Assembly: GCA_963556255.1 (NCBI GenBank)
Contig: OY744616.1
Location: 33,205,116-33,269,115, forward strand
Source: Allolobophora icterica
Lineage: Eukaryota > Annelida > Clitellata > Crassiclitellata > Lumbricidae
Length of the DNA stretch: 64,000 nt
Direction of reading: 5' to 3'
The position numbers and the translations under genes are program-made. The notes under the pieces were generated by a model. That model ran no database searches. It was not told where the DNA came from and was given only the letters and a program-made list of their open reading frames with translations. This document shows positions 1-13,169 of this stretch, one piece after another. The number at the start of each line of letters is the position of its first letter. Within the stretch, counting starts at the first letter, position 1.

Positions 1-1363
1 TTGTGATGAACCTGCATCGAACGTTGTAGTCAAGAGACTTTCGAAGTAGACTACCAACATTTAACTTAAGCCTGTGATCGTTATGGTGTTCCAGACAGAG
101 CAGCTGCTGAGATAACACCATCCGTGCTGCAGGATTTCGGTGTTAGGCCTATATGTGATGCTGATTTGTCAAATGTAATTGACCAAAATAAAGTTAGACG
201 TGAACGATGAAATTAACGTTACGAACTGGAAGACTTGAATAACGTAGGTGATTTAAAACTTACTCGGTTTATTTTTGATGGTCGAAAAGATAAAACTCTA
301 TAGTACATAATGTCAATGAAGGAAGTAAGTATACTACAGGTGAGCTGTTACCGAGGAAAACTTATCGTTGGTGTATGAAGGAACTAAGATCGACTTACGT
401 CGGACATATCACCCACGACTAGATCAGCCTTGCAAAATTGTTAACCACCTCGGAGCATAATACTTTCACTACATACATCGCCAACATTTGAAGCTCTACT
501 GATGGTTTGCAACTGCCAATGTACAATTGCAATATTCTATTGCAGTTGTCAACCACCGCAAGTGATTCAATGTTCCATGGTCTTTTTCTAGATTAATTAA
601 ACGAACACTGGCCTCTAACGATCACATTACTAATGTCCCACAATACTGCTGGTCACTACTGAGGTCAGTTAAAGTTGCAGGTAGAAAATCCGTTTCAATT
701 TTATCAAAGAACAATACTGGTAACTGTTTACACGTTAATAAACCATTACCAATTGGTCCAGAGAAAGCACGAGGACCTTTTGTTGCTCCATGTTAACTGA
801 TGACCGTAAGCAAATTTGAAACCTGGGAATGGGTCATATCCTGGAAGCTAGGAAACTTTATGGTCTGGAATTCGAAATTCGTTCTTCCTGTTTGATGCCA
901 CTGATGAAACTGAACTCATTTTCTGGCAAATATGCATAGCAGAACACCACTAACATTGGAGGTATCCAGTATGAGAATTGTGGAAAAAAGACTAGGGGGT
1001 TAGAACTTGATTTATGTGGAGTTGGGGTGTGCAATGAAGACTTTACTATGGGGTCCTAAGAAAGACTAGGGGGTTGATCCCCCAACCCCCCGACAATTCT
1101 CACCCTGGAGGTATCTGATGAAGAAATGATGCAATTTGTATCGACGCACCCAGCACAAAAGTTCGACTTTCCTTAGTTTCCTAGATTCCCATACCACTCA
1201 TAGACAGTGGAGCGTTATGTTAAAGTTGGGACTGAGGCTTCAGCTGCAGTCTGCGACATCAAAGCTAGGAACGATTTCATAAGAACAAGATTGGAATCCA
1301 GGCGAATAATGCCGACTTTTAACACTAAGAAAGAATATCGCGTAGCCTGACTCTTTAGGCCTA
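1..1363 (+). pseudogene. Decayed ORF of a transposon-associated metazoan gene family
   Basis: Translated on the plus strand this stretch gives recognisable protein broken by stops and frame changes. Near 85-290 it reads VSDRAAAEITPSVLQDFG and then RFIFDGRKDKTL. Near 390-410 it reads RSTYVGHIT. At 1116-1350 it reads SDEEMMQFVSTHPAQKFDFP followed by TVERYVKVGTEASAAV and a tail rich in Arg and Phe. From memory the same order of motifs (SDRAAA, FDGRKD, YIGHIT, HTQAVER) occurs in an uncharacterised, multi-copy protein family of cnidarians, arthropods and other animals, which I take to be transposon-derived. The 141-bp element at 967-1107 is inserted in it. There is no intact reading frame, so it is a fossil. 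The family name and mechanism are unknown to me. The 5' part runs off the window. Confidence 0.55.
967..1107 (+). mobile_element. Short hAT-type MITE, family a, internally deleted copy
   Basis: The ends are inverted (CAGTATGAGAATTGT against ACAATTCTCACCCTG). Both flanks carry the identical 8-bp direct repeat GAGGTATC (959-966 and 1108-1115), the target-site length expected of hAT elements. Longer relatives lie at 16830-17168 and, inverted, at 46506-46868; this copy lacks most of their middle. It interrupts the decayed ORF at 1-1363. Confidence 0.85.
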
Positions 1364-1858
1364 CTTGCATTAATGGGATAAGACAACTACTGTAGTTTAC
1401 CGTTACTGTAGTATAGACTCAACTCACTGTTTCATCATTGGTGTAATGGACATAATGATGGTATAATATACCTAATATGTTTTACCAATATTGTATTCTA
1501 CTTCTCATCAGATTCATACTGTAGAGTGTAGATGCTTGTTTTTCTGGACATTACTCCTTGCATAACATGGGCAAACACTGTGCGTCTAATATCAAAACTT
1601 CAAGGTCGTTGGGGCACCTCAAGGTCATGTGCTAGATTGATGAAATTACACCAGAATACTGCTGACATCAAATGGCAACTACTTTGCACTATTAGAAATG
1701 AAAATGAGAAAAAAAATTTTTCTCCCATTATCATCGATGCACCCTAATGTGTAACACCCAATTTAAAGTCTAATACTGCTTCCCTAGTTTGGCCTTGAAA
1801 CCGTCTTGCCTCACAACAGAAGTTAATATCAGAGGGAAAATAACGAAGCCTGACTTAC
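1364..1858. other. Unassigned, downstream of the first PDE8 exon
   Basis: Moderately AT-rich sequence with no coding exon, RNA gene or repeat that I can recognise. It would be the start of the first coding intron of the PDE8-like gene read on the minus strand. Confidence 0.4.
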
Positions 1859-2140
1859 GCTGATGCCAGTCCTGCCTCCATTCTGTCTGCTGGTGATCTC
1901 GGTCAGAGTCATTTCCTCAGAAAACCCCACTGTTCTGGCAGGATCCTTCCCGATCTTTGACTGCGCATCGACACAGTTTGAGTAGGAGCCCTGGTCCGAC
2001 GGAGCCGCTAACCCAGTGCACCCGCCGCCTCCGACACCGCCGCAGTTCTCGTTCACCGTTCTCCGATCGCCAGTTGAGCTCAAGGAATCTCTCTTAGCGA
2101 CATCCGTGTGGGAGACTCGCATACTGGGTACACAACCCAT
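1859..2140 (-). CDS. PDE8: First coding exon of a PDE8-like cAMP phosphodiesterase (partial gene)
   Basis: This minus-strand exon encodes 94 residues starting MGCVPSMRVSHTDV. Vertebrate PDE8A and PDE8B start with MGC, a small residue, PS, then an aliphatic and a basic or polar residue, then V/I-S; the match is close. Gly2 and Cys3 are the expected N-myristoylation and palmitoylation sites for membrane anchoring. PDE8 enzymes are high-affinity, cAMP-specific phosphodiesterases with REC-like, PAS and catalytic domains; none of those is in this exon. The rest is low-complexity, rich in Gly and Ser, as in the variable N-terminal part of PDE8. The start codon has a strong context (A at -3, G at +4). 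The exon ends in phase 0 at a consensus donor, GTAAGT (1853-1858 on the minus strand). All later exons lie beyond the left edge. An unrelated acylated protein is possible, but the motif is specific. Confidence 0.62.
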
Positions 2141-2628
<488 letters not shown>

Positions 2629-2906
2629 TCCTACCTTAACCGGAGTTAATCAACCTGTCAGTCAGTTAGCCTGTGTGTCTGTCCGTCCGTCTCTGTGTGT
2701 CTGTGTGTGTCTGTGTGTCTGTGTGTGTGTCTTTCTGTCTGTATGTCTGTCCCACTTATTCTGTAGATGCACAGATTTTCATGGGTCATGTGGCAGTACA
2801 GCTATGTGCTCAATATTGGCAACATTTATTGAAACTAAATGACGGGAAGATAATTATATTAGTTTCAGATCCGGATCATAATTAGCTTCAATCCTGAGGC
2901 AATTAT

Positions 2907-3372
2907 ACAGACAGCCAGACGGACGGATAGACAGACGGACAGATAGACAGACGGACGGACAGACAGACAGACACATTGACACACATGAATAAGTAGGGCA
3001 ACCCTCGGCTGCTCCTGCTGCTGCTTGTTCCTGCTGTTGACGCTTAGGATTTTAGGCCTACACACATTAAACATCCACCCAGCAACCCGCCACCCAGCCC
3101 TCTCCCAGAGGCACACACGCATACGCGCATACGCACATACACACAAATACACAGAGACACACAAGCACGCACAAACACACATTTAAACACACAAACAAAC
3201 ACACATACACATGTATTTGCGCGCGCACACGCACACCCACACACGACGCACCGCGTACATAAATCAGAACCATCTTCCGGACAACACTACAACCACAACA
3301 ACAACAACAACAACGCAGAAACTACGGCAACAGCGAACGACGAAAAGATGAAGACGACGACGACGACGATGA
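2907..3372. repeat. Mixed simple repeats (GACA/GACG, CA-rich, CAA, GAC)
   Basis: GACA/GACG tetranucleotides at 2907-2972, a degenerate ACAC-rich stretch at 3110-3245, CAA units at 3290-3315 and a GAC/ACG run at 3350-3372. Long open frames here (Cys-Val and Thr-rich) are by-products of the repeats. Confidence 0.85.
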
Positions 3373-4439
<1,067 letters not shown>

Positions 4440-4627
4440 TGACCCTCCTCTTCAGTTCTTCGCCCTCCTTACGCTGCTCCTTCTAACATGCGTTGCCTTT
4501 TTTACGAACAGCGCAGATAAACACATCGACAGGGTAACCCGATTTCGAAAATCCGTTACAGAGACAGCAATAATTTATTTCGTACAGAGCGCTTAGAACT
4601 TATGAGCTCAGACTGTTCACAACCACA

Positions 4628-4651
4628 GTCAGACAGCCAGACAGACAGCCA

Positions 4652-4700
<49 letters not shown>
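4628..4700. repeat. (GACA)n and (CA)n microsatellites
   Basis: CAGACAGC units followed by about 46 bp of CA repeats ending near 4700. Confidence 0.9.
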
Positions 4701-4706
<6 letters not shown>

Positions 4707-5660
4707 ACATAGACAGACAGACTGAAAAAGCCAAAATAATGCTTTCAGTTAACTTTAGGCCACTTTCTTATGTCTTAACTTTATGGGCTGTACTATTATG
4801 CATATCTAGGAAGCGTGCGCACGTTAAAGCATATGGCCCACGTTGACATCCAGTGAGTAATCTAGACGTCCTTGGGGGGAATGTCCCCCCCCAGGATTGA
4901 TGTTTCCCCCTAGAGGCCAGCAATATTACAAGGTAGAGACCTTTAGGGGAGGAAAATCCCCCCCCAGGATACATGTGGATACATGGTTTCTCCCCCCCCC
5001 CCCAGAGAGATGATTTCCTAAAGGTCATCAACTTGAGAGTAATTGCTGTACAAAAAGTTAAAAAATTGGACGAAGGACTAAAAAAGGTCATCAACTTTTT
5101 TTTAAGATGAAATTACGAAAAGTCAGAAACTTTTTCAAGACGGAAGAAAAAATCTTGTGTAAATTCTTTGCTCCCCCAGAAACCTTGTTTCCCCTCCCAG
5201 AAGAGGGGCACTAGATTAAACACTGTTGACATCTCAGGGTTAGCTCAAGGGAATTCTCTTCTTCTTTCTCATAAGGTGTGTGTTAAAACCTAGCAAGTAC
5301 TTAAGCAGAAGCCATAGTGGTAACACGTAACCAAAAACTGGCGAGTCGCTTTATTTTTCTGTCAATATTTTGATAATCACTTGGATGACCTTATAACTTA
5401 CGTGCTCGTGTGTGACGGTCAACGATGCATAGAGAGCGAAACTGTCTTAAAACTAATTTAACGTCATTCATGCATGACGGAATTTTACGCAAAATGGGGT
5501 CGCTGATCTTCGACATTGAAATTGAATGTCTAGTTCATAACAGATACGCATAAAGGATCTCACTCATCATAAGTCTCTGGTGTTGATGTACAGTACACGT
5601 TGGACAAAATTCAGAAACCGGAAGACTGCAGTCTGATTAGTTTAGGCCTACAGGTATACA
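4701..5660. other. Intergenic, with several C-run repeats
   Basis: A small loosely repeated unit appears at 4870-4900, 4945-4980 and 4985-5010, each time as a C-run of seven to ten followed by AGGAT or AGAGA. No gene is recognised. Confidence 0.4.
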
Positions 5661-5985
5661 CCTACAATGCAATACGTTACAATACAATACAATACAATAC
5701 AATACAATACAATATAGCACAGTATAGTACAGTACAATACTGTACAATACAGTACAATACAAAACAGTGTAATCGATACAATACAGTACAGTACAGTACA
5801 ATATTGTCCTCCTTCAAATCCAAACTCCGAACTCTGAAGTGCACAAACGTTTCATGGCGATGAGCAAGTTACGCATGAAGGACGTGCTCAAGGTCCTTAC
5901 ACAGTAACCACATAGGGCGAGACTTGAACCCGTACACTCTGCGTTGGAGACAAAGCACTCAACCATTAATCGGCTATACCGTGCG
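5661..5985 (-). mobile_element. tRNA-derived SINE (family C) with (GTATT)n tail
   Basis: Read on the minus strand it opens with a tRNA-like head (GGTATAGCCGATTAATGG as A-box region, GGGTTCAAGTCTC as B box). A body reading GGACCTTGAGCACGTCCTTC follows, clearly related to the body of the SINE family at 34790-35020. The plus-strand AATAC array at 5665-5810 sits at its 3' end and is best explained as the expanded tail. Confidence 0.7.
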
Positions 5986-6087
5986 AAACGTGTAACGAAA
6001 ATCAGATAAACTACACTTAATGTTCGACTAATTTCCAACAGTCAAACATTTAGTGACAATATACATTTCGAGAACCAATCCGTATTT

Positions 6088-6590
6088 ACATTTACCACTC
6101 TGCTAGACAAAGTCGTTCAACGAGGACTCCGATGGTTTGGACATGTTCAGAGAATGCCAGTTGATCGAATCCCGCAGAGTGCACTACATGCACGCAGGGG
6201 CGTATATCCCCTCCGAAGTCATTGGAGCAACTTCCTCTCTCCGCCCTCCTCTTCCCCATTTCCTTTCCTTTCCCCAATAATGATGACACATACACTGACA
6301 GATCTTCCCCCGCCCCTATTTTTTGGATGAAGCATTTGCTCCAAGGTTTCTATGGAGTAGACGCCCCTGCATGCAAGATTCGAAGGAAAAAGAAATAAAT
6401 GCAGACCAAGACTTCGCTGGATAAATAATATAAATGGGGACATGACACCACTTGGACTAACACTAAGGGGGCATTGGACTTTACAAATGACCGAGGACAT
6501 TTGAGATAATTTATTCGTACCCATCGACGCCAAATTGGCTGGCGTCAGGAACTGACGATGATGACGTGCATTTTTAAAGGAAGCCAACGA
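6088..6590 (+). pseudogene. LINE reverse-transcriptase C-terminal fragment, split by a MITE
   Basis: Translation of 6095-6194 contains RGLRWFGHVQRMPVDRIPQ, the strongly conserved block after the reverse transcriptase of many non-LTR retrotransposons. The same type of sequence resumes after the element at 6195-6369, with GHDTTW and a region ending FIRTHRRQIGWRQ near 6510-6550. The 175-bp insertion lies exactly between the two halves. Stops and frame changes show that the LINE is dead. The clade cannot be fixed from this fragment. Confidence 0.7.
6195..6369 (+). mobile_element. hAT-type MITE, family b (CAGGGGCGTCTA ends)
   Basis: A 175-bp element whose left end CAGGGGCGTATA is inverted at the right end as TAGACGCCCCTG. 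The flanks are near-identical 8-bp repeats, CATGCACG and CATGCAAG. The centre is pyrimidine-rich and non-coding. Three further copies lie at 6726-6893, 15208-15376 and 53881-54047. Confidence 0.88.
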
Positions 6591-6639
6591 ATTTAGGATA
6601 CTGAGATCAGTGTAATTTTCATCATTATCAACATTACTG

Positions 6640-7130
6640 CCATCATCATCAGCATCATCACCACCGTTATCATCAACACCATCAATAAAACAGCAACAAC
6701 ATCATCGTCGTCGTCATCATCATCACAGGCGTCTACACCACAGAAACCTTGGAGCAAATGCGCCATTCATGAAGGGGAGGGGGAGATCAGTAAGTGTATG
6801 TCCCATCATTTACGGAGGGAAGCAAGAGAAGGGGAAGAGGAGGGAATGAGGGGAAGTTGCTCCAATGACTTAGGGGGGAAGTAGACGCCCCTGATCATCA
6901 TCATCATCATCATCATCATTATCTTGAATATCATCGTCAATAATATTACCAAAGAAACAACATCACCATATCGTTGTCATCCTCATGATCATTATCGTCA
7001 TGACCATCGTTATCATCATCGTCAACAACACCAATAAAACCACACCATCATCATCATCATCGTCATTGCCATAATTAACGACACCAATTAAACAACAACA
7101 ACAACGACAACAACAACAACAACATTATCG
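6640..7130. repeat. Degenerate (CAT)n/(CAA)n trinucleotide region
   Basis: ATC/CAT and CAA trinucleotides make up most of this stretch outside the MITE at 6726-6893, for example 6894-6925 and 7089-7130. Confidence 0.8.
6726..6893 (-). mobile_element. hAT-type MITE, family b, inverted copy
   Basis: Same ends as the copy at 6195-6369 but in the opposite orientation, 357 bp away. It is inserted in CAT repeats, so the 8-bp target duplication (CATCATCA/ATCATCAT) cannot be told from the repeat itself. Confidence 0.85.
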
Positions 7131-8990
7131 TCATCCACAACAAGAACAGCGTGAAATCAACAACAATTGCTCAGCATTAACGACAACACATTATCGTCAG
7201 TGTTCTTCCCTTTGCAAGACATTGCATACCTCGTTCGTCCTATGGGCTGAATACACGGCGTTCCCAATATTTATTTCCAATCAATATGAAGACCGAAGTT
7301 CATTGCATCGAGGTCATCGATCTGCCGCCAACGACCTTTTATATGTTCAGCCATGCGTAACCACGTGTGTCTCGACTGACTGACAGACTTTGTTTTCGCT
7401 TATATTCGTATGCATCACGGAAATCACGGCACGTAACGTCCCGACACGGTTCACCGACCACATAGTCAAACAACCGAAACCGCGCGGTCCGAATAATTTT
7501 CTATGCTGAACGGTGCTATGGCATTTAGCTCAGCGATGCGTAGCCGACTCGAATAACCAAAGTCTTTGAGGAAAATACTTGGGCTGGGCATATTGTAGGG
7601 AGTTGTAGATTAGTGACAGCTGCCTGTGCACCGTACTTCGTACAGTGTAATCAATATAAGCAATAAAGAATAACCTGATCGGGAGTGTCGCTTTCAGTGT
7701 AAATCGATACATCACATTAGTGCTTGTATACGGTCTTTCTAGAGCATTCCTCATGTATCAACGCCGAATTCAGATTTCAAGGTCCCGGGACCAAGGTATA
7801 TTTTGTGTTTCCGTGCAGCCGAAATTTAAGGCTAGTCGACGGTTCTTGGGCTCAAATGCTCGGTAAACTTCACCTATAACGAATCGTCGAGTTTGAGCTT
7901 GACTATTCTACGGCCCGAATCCTTCAGAGTTCCATTCTCACATGACGCTTGGTCCGGGTGGTCCCAGTTCTCGAGTATATAGCGTTCGGAACGGAGAAAT
8001 GGTACACGTTTATCTATAGCAAAGGTATTATCTCGACCCTGCTCATTTTCAATGAAATGATAGGGTGAGATCTTCCGCCATCGCCGCCCGTTTGAATGGG
8101 AGCCACGCCATTTAAAGTCCCCGTGTACGGACCGTGCACACCCATGGCAGTGTCTTAGTCGTCAAAAGAGAGTTCGGGTCGAATATTTGATAGATTACCT
8201 AAGTACACGAACGCAAGTCAAACTCTAATGTCGTTAATTTGTTGCATACAAAAACGCTAAGCGTTCAGAGATTTGTTTTGCTCTTTGATCGACGCTATAT
8301 AAATGCTCAATTGGGTAAGTAAAAATACTCTGAGGTGTCAACTGCACTCTTCCTCAAACCGTCGAAGTCGAACTGTAATAAAAGTTGAATTTCAGGTATA
8401 ATTAGAAAGAAAGTAGCTGATTTGAATTCATCTCTCAGAAATTCAAACTACACGCTGCATGCACACTCCAGACAAGTCACCTGCGCACTTGACAATACCA
8501 ACTGCACAATTTGTGTCAGACAACACAATATTTTAGACCTGGTTCAATTACAATCATAATTAAAATCAACAATAGTTGACAGATCAGATGACAGCATGAC
8601 ATAAAGTCTGTGGACCAAGCTGCCTCCATTGTCAGCGTGTCTGGACTACGTATACAGCATCCACTCTTTCAACTACTGTTAATAAAGAACACATTTAAGA
8701 TGTACTGAAGACGCTTGTTTACGACTTTACCGTGTCGATGAAACCTCGCACAGGTGGCAGACTGTTGTGGGGCGGGAGGCGACGTTGGACCTAACCCCAC
8801 CCACCGCTGCATGAAGAGGGATATATTTGGATCCGCCGTGGTTGATTAGCGAGCAGGGCTCAGATGTTGCGGTAATCCGATGCTGTTGTCGTCGTCATGG
8901 TGACGTAAGAAACTCTGGTGACTTAATGAAGAAACCGGTGCGATTTAACGCGGAACTCGATTACATTGCGAGTTGTCAGAATGCGATGCT
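7131..8990. other. Intergenic, no gene recognised
   Basis: Open frames are short and show no protein family. The only structure seen is the dispersed repeat at 7995-8150. Confidence 0.4.
7995..8150 (+). repeat. Dispersed repeat of about 130 bp, copy 1
   Basis: The block around CTCGACCCTGCTCATTT, GGGTGAGATC, CGTTTGAATGGG and CCCCGTGTACGG recurs in the same order and orientation at 9080-9220. The two copies are clearly homologous but diverged. No inverted ends were seen, so the class is undetermined. Confidence 0.75.
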
Positions 8991-9079
8991 TTGCTCGTTA
9001 TGGTTAGGCCTAATTATCAATGGTAGGCCTTAGAGGACCCAGGTCTACTCACTAAAGGTAAAATGTAAATGTACGCGAT

Positions 9080-9220
9080 TTTCTATAGCGACCGTATGGC
9101 CTCGACCCTGCTCATTTCTCAATTAATTGATCGGGTGAGATCCTTCACCACCGCTGTCCGTTTGAATGGGCGCCACAACCCATTTAAGGTCCCCGTGTAC
9201 GGGCCGTGCTTGCACGAGAT
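9080..9220 (+). repeat. Dispersed repeat of about 130 bp, copy 2
   Basis: Diverged copy of the repeat at 7995-8150, starting near CTCGACCCTGCTCATTT and ending in CCCCGTGTACGGGCCG. Confidence 0.75.
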
Positions 9221-9229
9221 TTAGACGCA

Positions 9230-9550
9230 AAGGTAGACTTAAATGCTTCCGGTTTGTTAAAGGGAAACCTAAATGGGTCAAGTTTAGAGATAGATTTAAT
9301 TGGGTATAGGCCTATTAAACGTGTACCTAATTGGGGCTAAGCTTATTCATTAAGGGTAGGTTTAAGTGAACCTAAACCTACTTATGTTCTTATTAATGGT
9401 AGAACTAACTTAGCCTAAGCCTACTTATTAATGGCGGGTCTAAAAAGGTCTAGGTCTACTTATTAAGAACAATTTTCATAGGACCTAGATCTACTTATTA
9501 CGGGTAGGCATACAGGTCTACACGACCCTAAGCCTAATTGATGAGGATAG
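9230..9550. repeat. Degenerate minisatellite of TAGGTCTACTTATTA-like units
   Basis: Units resembling TAGGTCTACTTATTAATGG recur irregularly about every 45-55 bp. They are heavily diverged, and the series also contains TAGGCCTA at 9307. Confidence 0.6.
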
Positions 9551-9828
9551 GCTTGAAAAGGCCTGGCCATGCATGCATACATCTGACACCTCTTCATCCA
9601 CGCATCTTCCTCGAGGCATTAGCAACGAGAGGAGGCTGCAGCAAGTAATCGACAATTGAGTTTCCTTATTAGCAGGTGCGCGGATTAAGTCGCCGATTGA
9701 AGGCTTAAAGCACGAGCGGTGACCTCGGCACTGCAGGTGTTGCGTTCGAAACAAGGTGAAGATAAACGAACAGGAGAATATTAAAAATGCTTTTCATATA
9801 ACAGAAGCAATTCTTGTATATAAGAAAG

Positions 9829-9993
9829 ACGAAGATGAAGATGAAGAAGAGGAGGAAGAAGAAGAAGAGGAATAGCAGGAGGAGGGGAGGAGGAGGAGGA
9901 AGAGAAGGTGAAGGAGGAGAGGAAGAGTAAGAAGAGGAGGAAGAGGAGGAGGAGGAGAAGGAGGAGGAGGAGGAGGAGGAAGTGGAAGACGAA
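9829..9993. repeat. Purine-rich (GAA/GGA)n stretch
   Basis: AAGAAG and GGAGGA trinucleotides throughout. The minus-strand Ser- and Pro-rich open frames over it are artefacts of the repeat. Confidence 0.9.
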
Positions 9994-10044
9994 AAGAGCA
10001 GTCCCTTAAGCTGGCCATGGGTTAGCCTTGGTATAAAGTGCAAG

Positions 10045-10290
10045 CCGTTTAATTTTTCTTAGCCTCTGCATATGATGATATGAGGGCGGTTGGCCTGCCC
10101 TTTGACCCCTTTCCCTCTTCGTTTCATCTTTCCACAGACGGTGTGCGACCAGTGTATTTCTTATAGCTGACGTAAGTCGAGCAGAAACATCGAAAAATTT
10201 TCATCAGTGAATAGCTGGCAGGGATTCGAAGTTTCTAATCCCCGACCTCTCAGTTGACAGTTCATCAAGCTAACCAGTAGACTCTTGCTC
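10045..10290 (-). mobile_element. tRNA-derived SINE, family B
   Basis: On the minus strand a tRNA-like head (GGTTAGCTTGATG, then TTCGAATCCCTGCC) is followed by a body with TCAGCTATAAG, AAGATGAAACGAAGAGGGA and GGCCAACCGCC. The same order is seen in the family B copies at 53140-53385 and 59450-60680. Confidence 0.7.
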
Positions 10291-10499
10291 ACTTCTGCGT
10301 ATAGGGAACCAGCAAAAACTAAGATGATGAGGTAAAAGGAAAATAACCCCAAGTGAACCCAGCGTTGATTCTCGATTTGAATCATTTCTAAACTTAGTTC
10401 CGTTCACTGCATTAACGGGGTCATTTTTTTTAGCAGTGTGCGACCGTACGCACGGAAAGTATACGGGCCTAGATACGTTATCTCTTTCAATAACGTACT

Positions 10500-10985
10500 C
10501 ATTCATTCATTCATTCGAAGATTTATATAGCGCCTCTTCAAGGGAACTACTCAGAGGCGCTCCCGACACCAGCACGTTCATATAAGACAGTTTTAAGTTT
10601 TGCAAGAAATATGCCAGAGGTGACCCCAGGGCACATGCGGAGCTCTAAGGGAAGTCTATTCCAGACTACCACTGAAAAAGCTCGACTTTGCATAGTCGTG
10701 GAACGAGCAAATGGAACTAAAAGTACCCCTTTTCCCGCTGAGCGGAGGGAACGTCGGCCTTGGACACCTGAAACTGTGCAGCATAGCTCTCGAAGGTAAG
10801 CAGGGGCAGGGCCCTGACAACATCCCCATACTAAGGCAGCGATCCTATATTCTATGCGTAAGCGCATAGGAAGCAAGTGAAGGACTTCCAGCATATATCT
10901 AGAGACTTGGCCATGTTTAGGAATATGCCCAAATTCCCAATGAGACGGGCTGCAGAACGCAGAACTCGCGCGTTGTTATGCCGTA
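10500..10985 (-). pseudogene. L2/CR1-type LINE, 3' end with end of ORF2
   Basis: The minus strand encodes the C-terminal end of a LINE ORF2: HLLPMRLRIEYRIAALVW, then APAYLRELC, RRSLRSAGKGVLLVPFAR, SRAFSVVVWNRLPLELR and finally KTVLYERAGVGSASE with a TAG stop. A frame change lies upstream of HLLPMRL; beyond it AARLIGNL can be read to about 10985. After the stop come a perfect 9-bp hairpin (10553-10561 pairs with 10529-10537), the box GGCGCTATATAAAT and a (GAAT)n tail. This is the 3' structure of L2/CR1-type LINEs, and it is shared with the SINEs at 16020, 34790 and 40359. Confidence 0.85.
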
Positions 10986-10989
10986 CGCT

Positions 10990-11850
10990 GGCCTACGTTG
11001 ACATCAATTCATGACGAAAATAAAATGCATAATATTATGCACAACAAAAGTCAACAAATCCGACAAAACTAGCCTACTAGTACATAGCTCTAGTTCTAGT
11101 GCCAGTGGTAATTTAATTTCTAATAATAGGCCTACTAAATTTCGGTACCGTTCGTAAATAGGGCCTAATTATGCCTGCCTACGGGGAGACTAATAGGCTA
11201 CTGTACAGCTAAACTGTACTATGTATAATATTCTGACGATAACAATAACAATGCTAGATTAAGATTAGCGAAAAACAAAAATTAAAAATTAAATACCCGA
11301 TGCTCATTATGCGCGAACGTTTCATTCGTCGTACTCGTAAACAACTAAGGTGACGATGACGGAAGTGCGTATGGAACACCGATTCTTCCATAAATGTATT
11401 TTGTTCATTCTGCAACTGCAATTACATTTTGAACGTACGCTTACGGTACGCATCCGTTATTCTTTTCGATAACGTACGATCGCACTTTGTTTTTTTTACC
11501 TTACAATATCTGTGGGTAGCCTTCACACAAGCCATTCTCTCCCTCTTCCCTCCCCTCCCCTCCCCTCCTTCTCCTATTTCCTCCTCCTCTTCCTCCTCCA
11601 GACTCTATGCCTCATATTTCCATCTACTCTTTCTTCTACTCGTATGCTCCCCATTTTCTTTTACTCTTTTGAGGGCAGAAACCCGATGACGCGTCCCTTG
11701 TAATTGTGGGGCCACATAGAGTTGCATACAGAGGCCTATACATCTATGCACAGAAGAGTGTCATATGGTGCTGAATGCTGATGGCTACAAGGTCCACGAG
11801 GATTCGATCGACCGAGAAAGAGTGACAGGAACATTTGAATATCAACAGTA
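10990..11850. other. Intergenic, no gene recognised
   Basis: Mostly AT-rich unique sequence; 11540-11610 is C/T-rich. No exon or RNA gene was identified. Confidence 0.4.
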
Positions 11851-11854
11851 GACG

Positions 11855-12340
11855 TAACAGTTCCTCCTCCTCTTCCTCTTCCTTCTCCTCCTCCTCCTCT
11901 CCTCCTCCTCCTCCTCCTCCTCCTCCTCCTTTTCCTCAGCAGCAGCAGCAGCAGTCACTGATAAAGCATTAAAGATACCAACTATATATATGCTCTTCTT
12001 CTTCCTCTTCATCTCTTTGTTCTTCTACTCCTTCTTTCATTCTTCCTCCTTGTCCTTATAAACATCGTCCTCAATCTCTCACATCCTTTTCTTTCTCATC
12101 CTTCTCTTCCTCCTCCTCTTTTTCTACCTCCTCCTCCTCCTCCTCCTCCTCCTCTTCCTCCTCCTTATTAACCGCGTCCTCCTTCTTTCACACCCTCTTC
12201 TTCCTTCTCCTCTTCCTCCTCCTTCCTCCTCCTCTTACTACTCCTCCTCATAAACATCTTCCTCCTTCTTTCAATCCTCTTCCTCCTTCTACACCTCCTT
12301 CCTCCTTCGTCTCGGCTTTTTCGCCCTCCTCCTATCTCCT
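11855..12340. repeat. Polypyrimidine region (CTC/TTC)n with (CAG)n
   Basis: CTC and TTC trinucleotides dominate, with CAG units at 11937-11955. One strand is almost pure pyrimidine over several hundred bases. Confidence 0.9.
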
Positions 12341-12452
12341 ACATGTCAATGAAAGCAGAAGATGCAATGTGTAAGATGCGGACCAAAGCAACTAAATCCT
12401 AAGTCGACTGACCGCATCCAGGTCCCGTTGGTTCTATCAGATGCGGCGGTTG

Positions 12453-12609
<157 letters not shown>

Positions 12610-12699
12610 CGACGCTAAGCAGACTCTTCGGATGAAAGCGATTCGTTGGGATGAACTATGGTGATGAAGGGCTCTCCATACGCATGAAAGGAATTACAG

Positions 12700-13100
12700 A
12701 CGAATACAGGAGATAGATAGGCAGGCGGACTGGTGGAAGAACGGAGAGCTGGACGGACAAAAGAAGGATCCGTGGAGGAACAGACTGACCGAACGGGTGG
12801 ATAGAAGGTCATAAGGACGCAAGGATGGAAGGACGGATAGACGAAAAGCCCGAATGACGGAGAGACGGACAGACAGAGTGACAGAAGGGCAGAAGGACGG
12901 AGGAAGGGAAGAAAGGAAAGACGGTTGGAAGTAGAAATGGCGAAAAACGGATGGACAGATTAAGAGAAGAACGGCAGGAGAGAAGGATGGAACGATGCAT
13001 GGACGCGTAGAAGTTGGTAGAAGGACAGAAGGACGGATGGCCGGAAGGAGAGAAGGAGAGGAGAGAAGGACGGACGAACGAGTAGACGGAGAGTGTAGAA
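12700..13100. repeat. Degenerate (GGAC)n-like repeat, left block
   Basis: Loosely repeated GGACGGA/AGAAGGAC tetranucleotides, an eroded version of the perfect array at 13745-13972. Confidence 0.75.
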
Positions 13101-13105
13101 AGGAT

Positions 13106-13109
<4 letters not shown>

Positions 13110-13165
<56 letters not shown>
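13110..13165. repeat. (AT)n microsatellite
   Basis: About 56 bp of alternating AT directly before the LINE 3' end at 13166. Confidence 0.95.
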
Positions 13166-13169
<4 letters not shown>

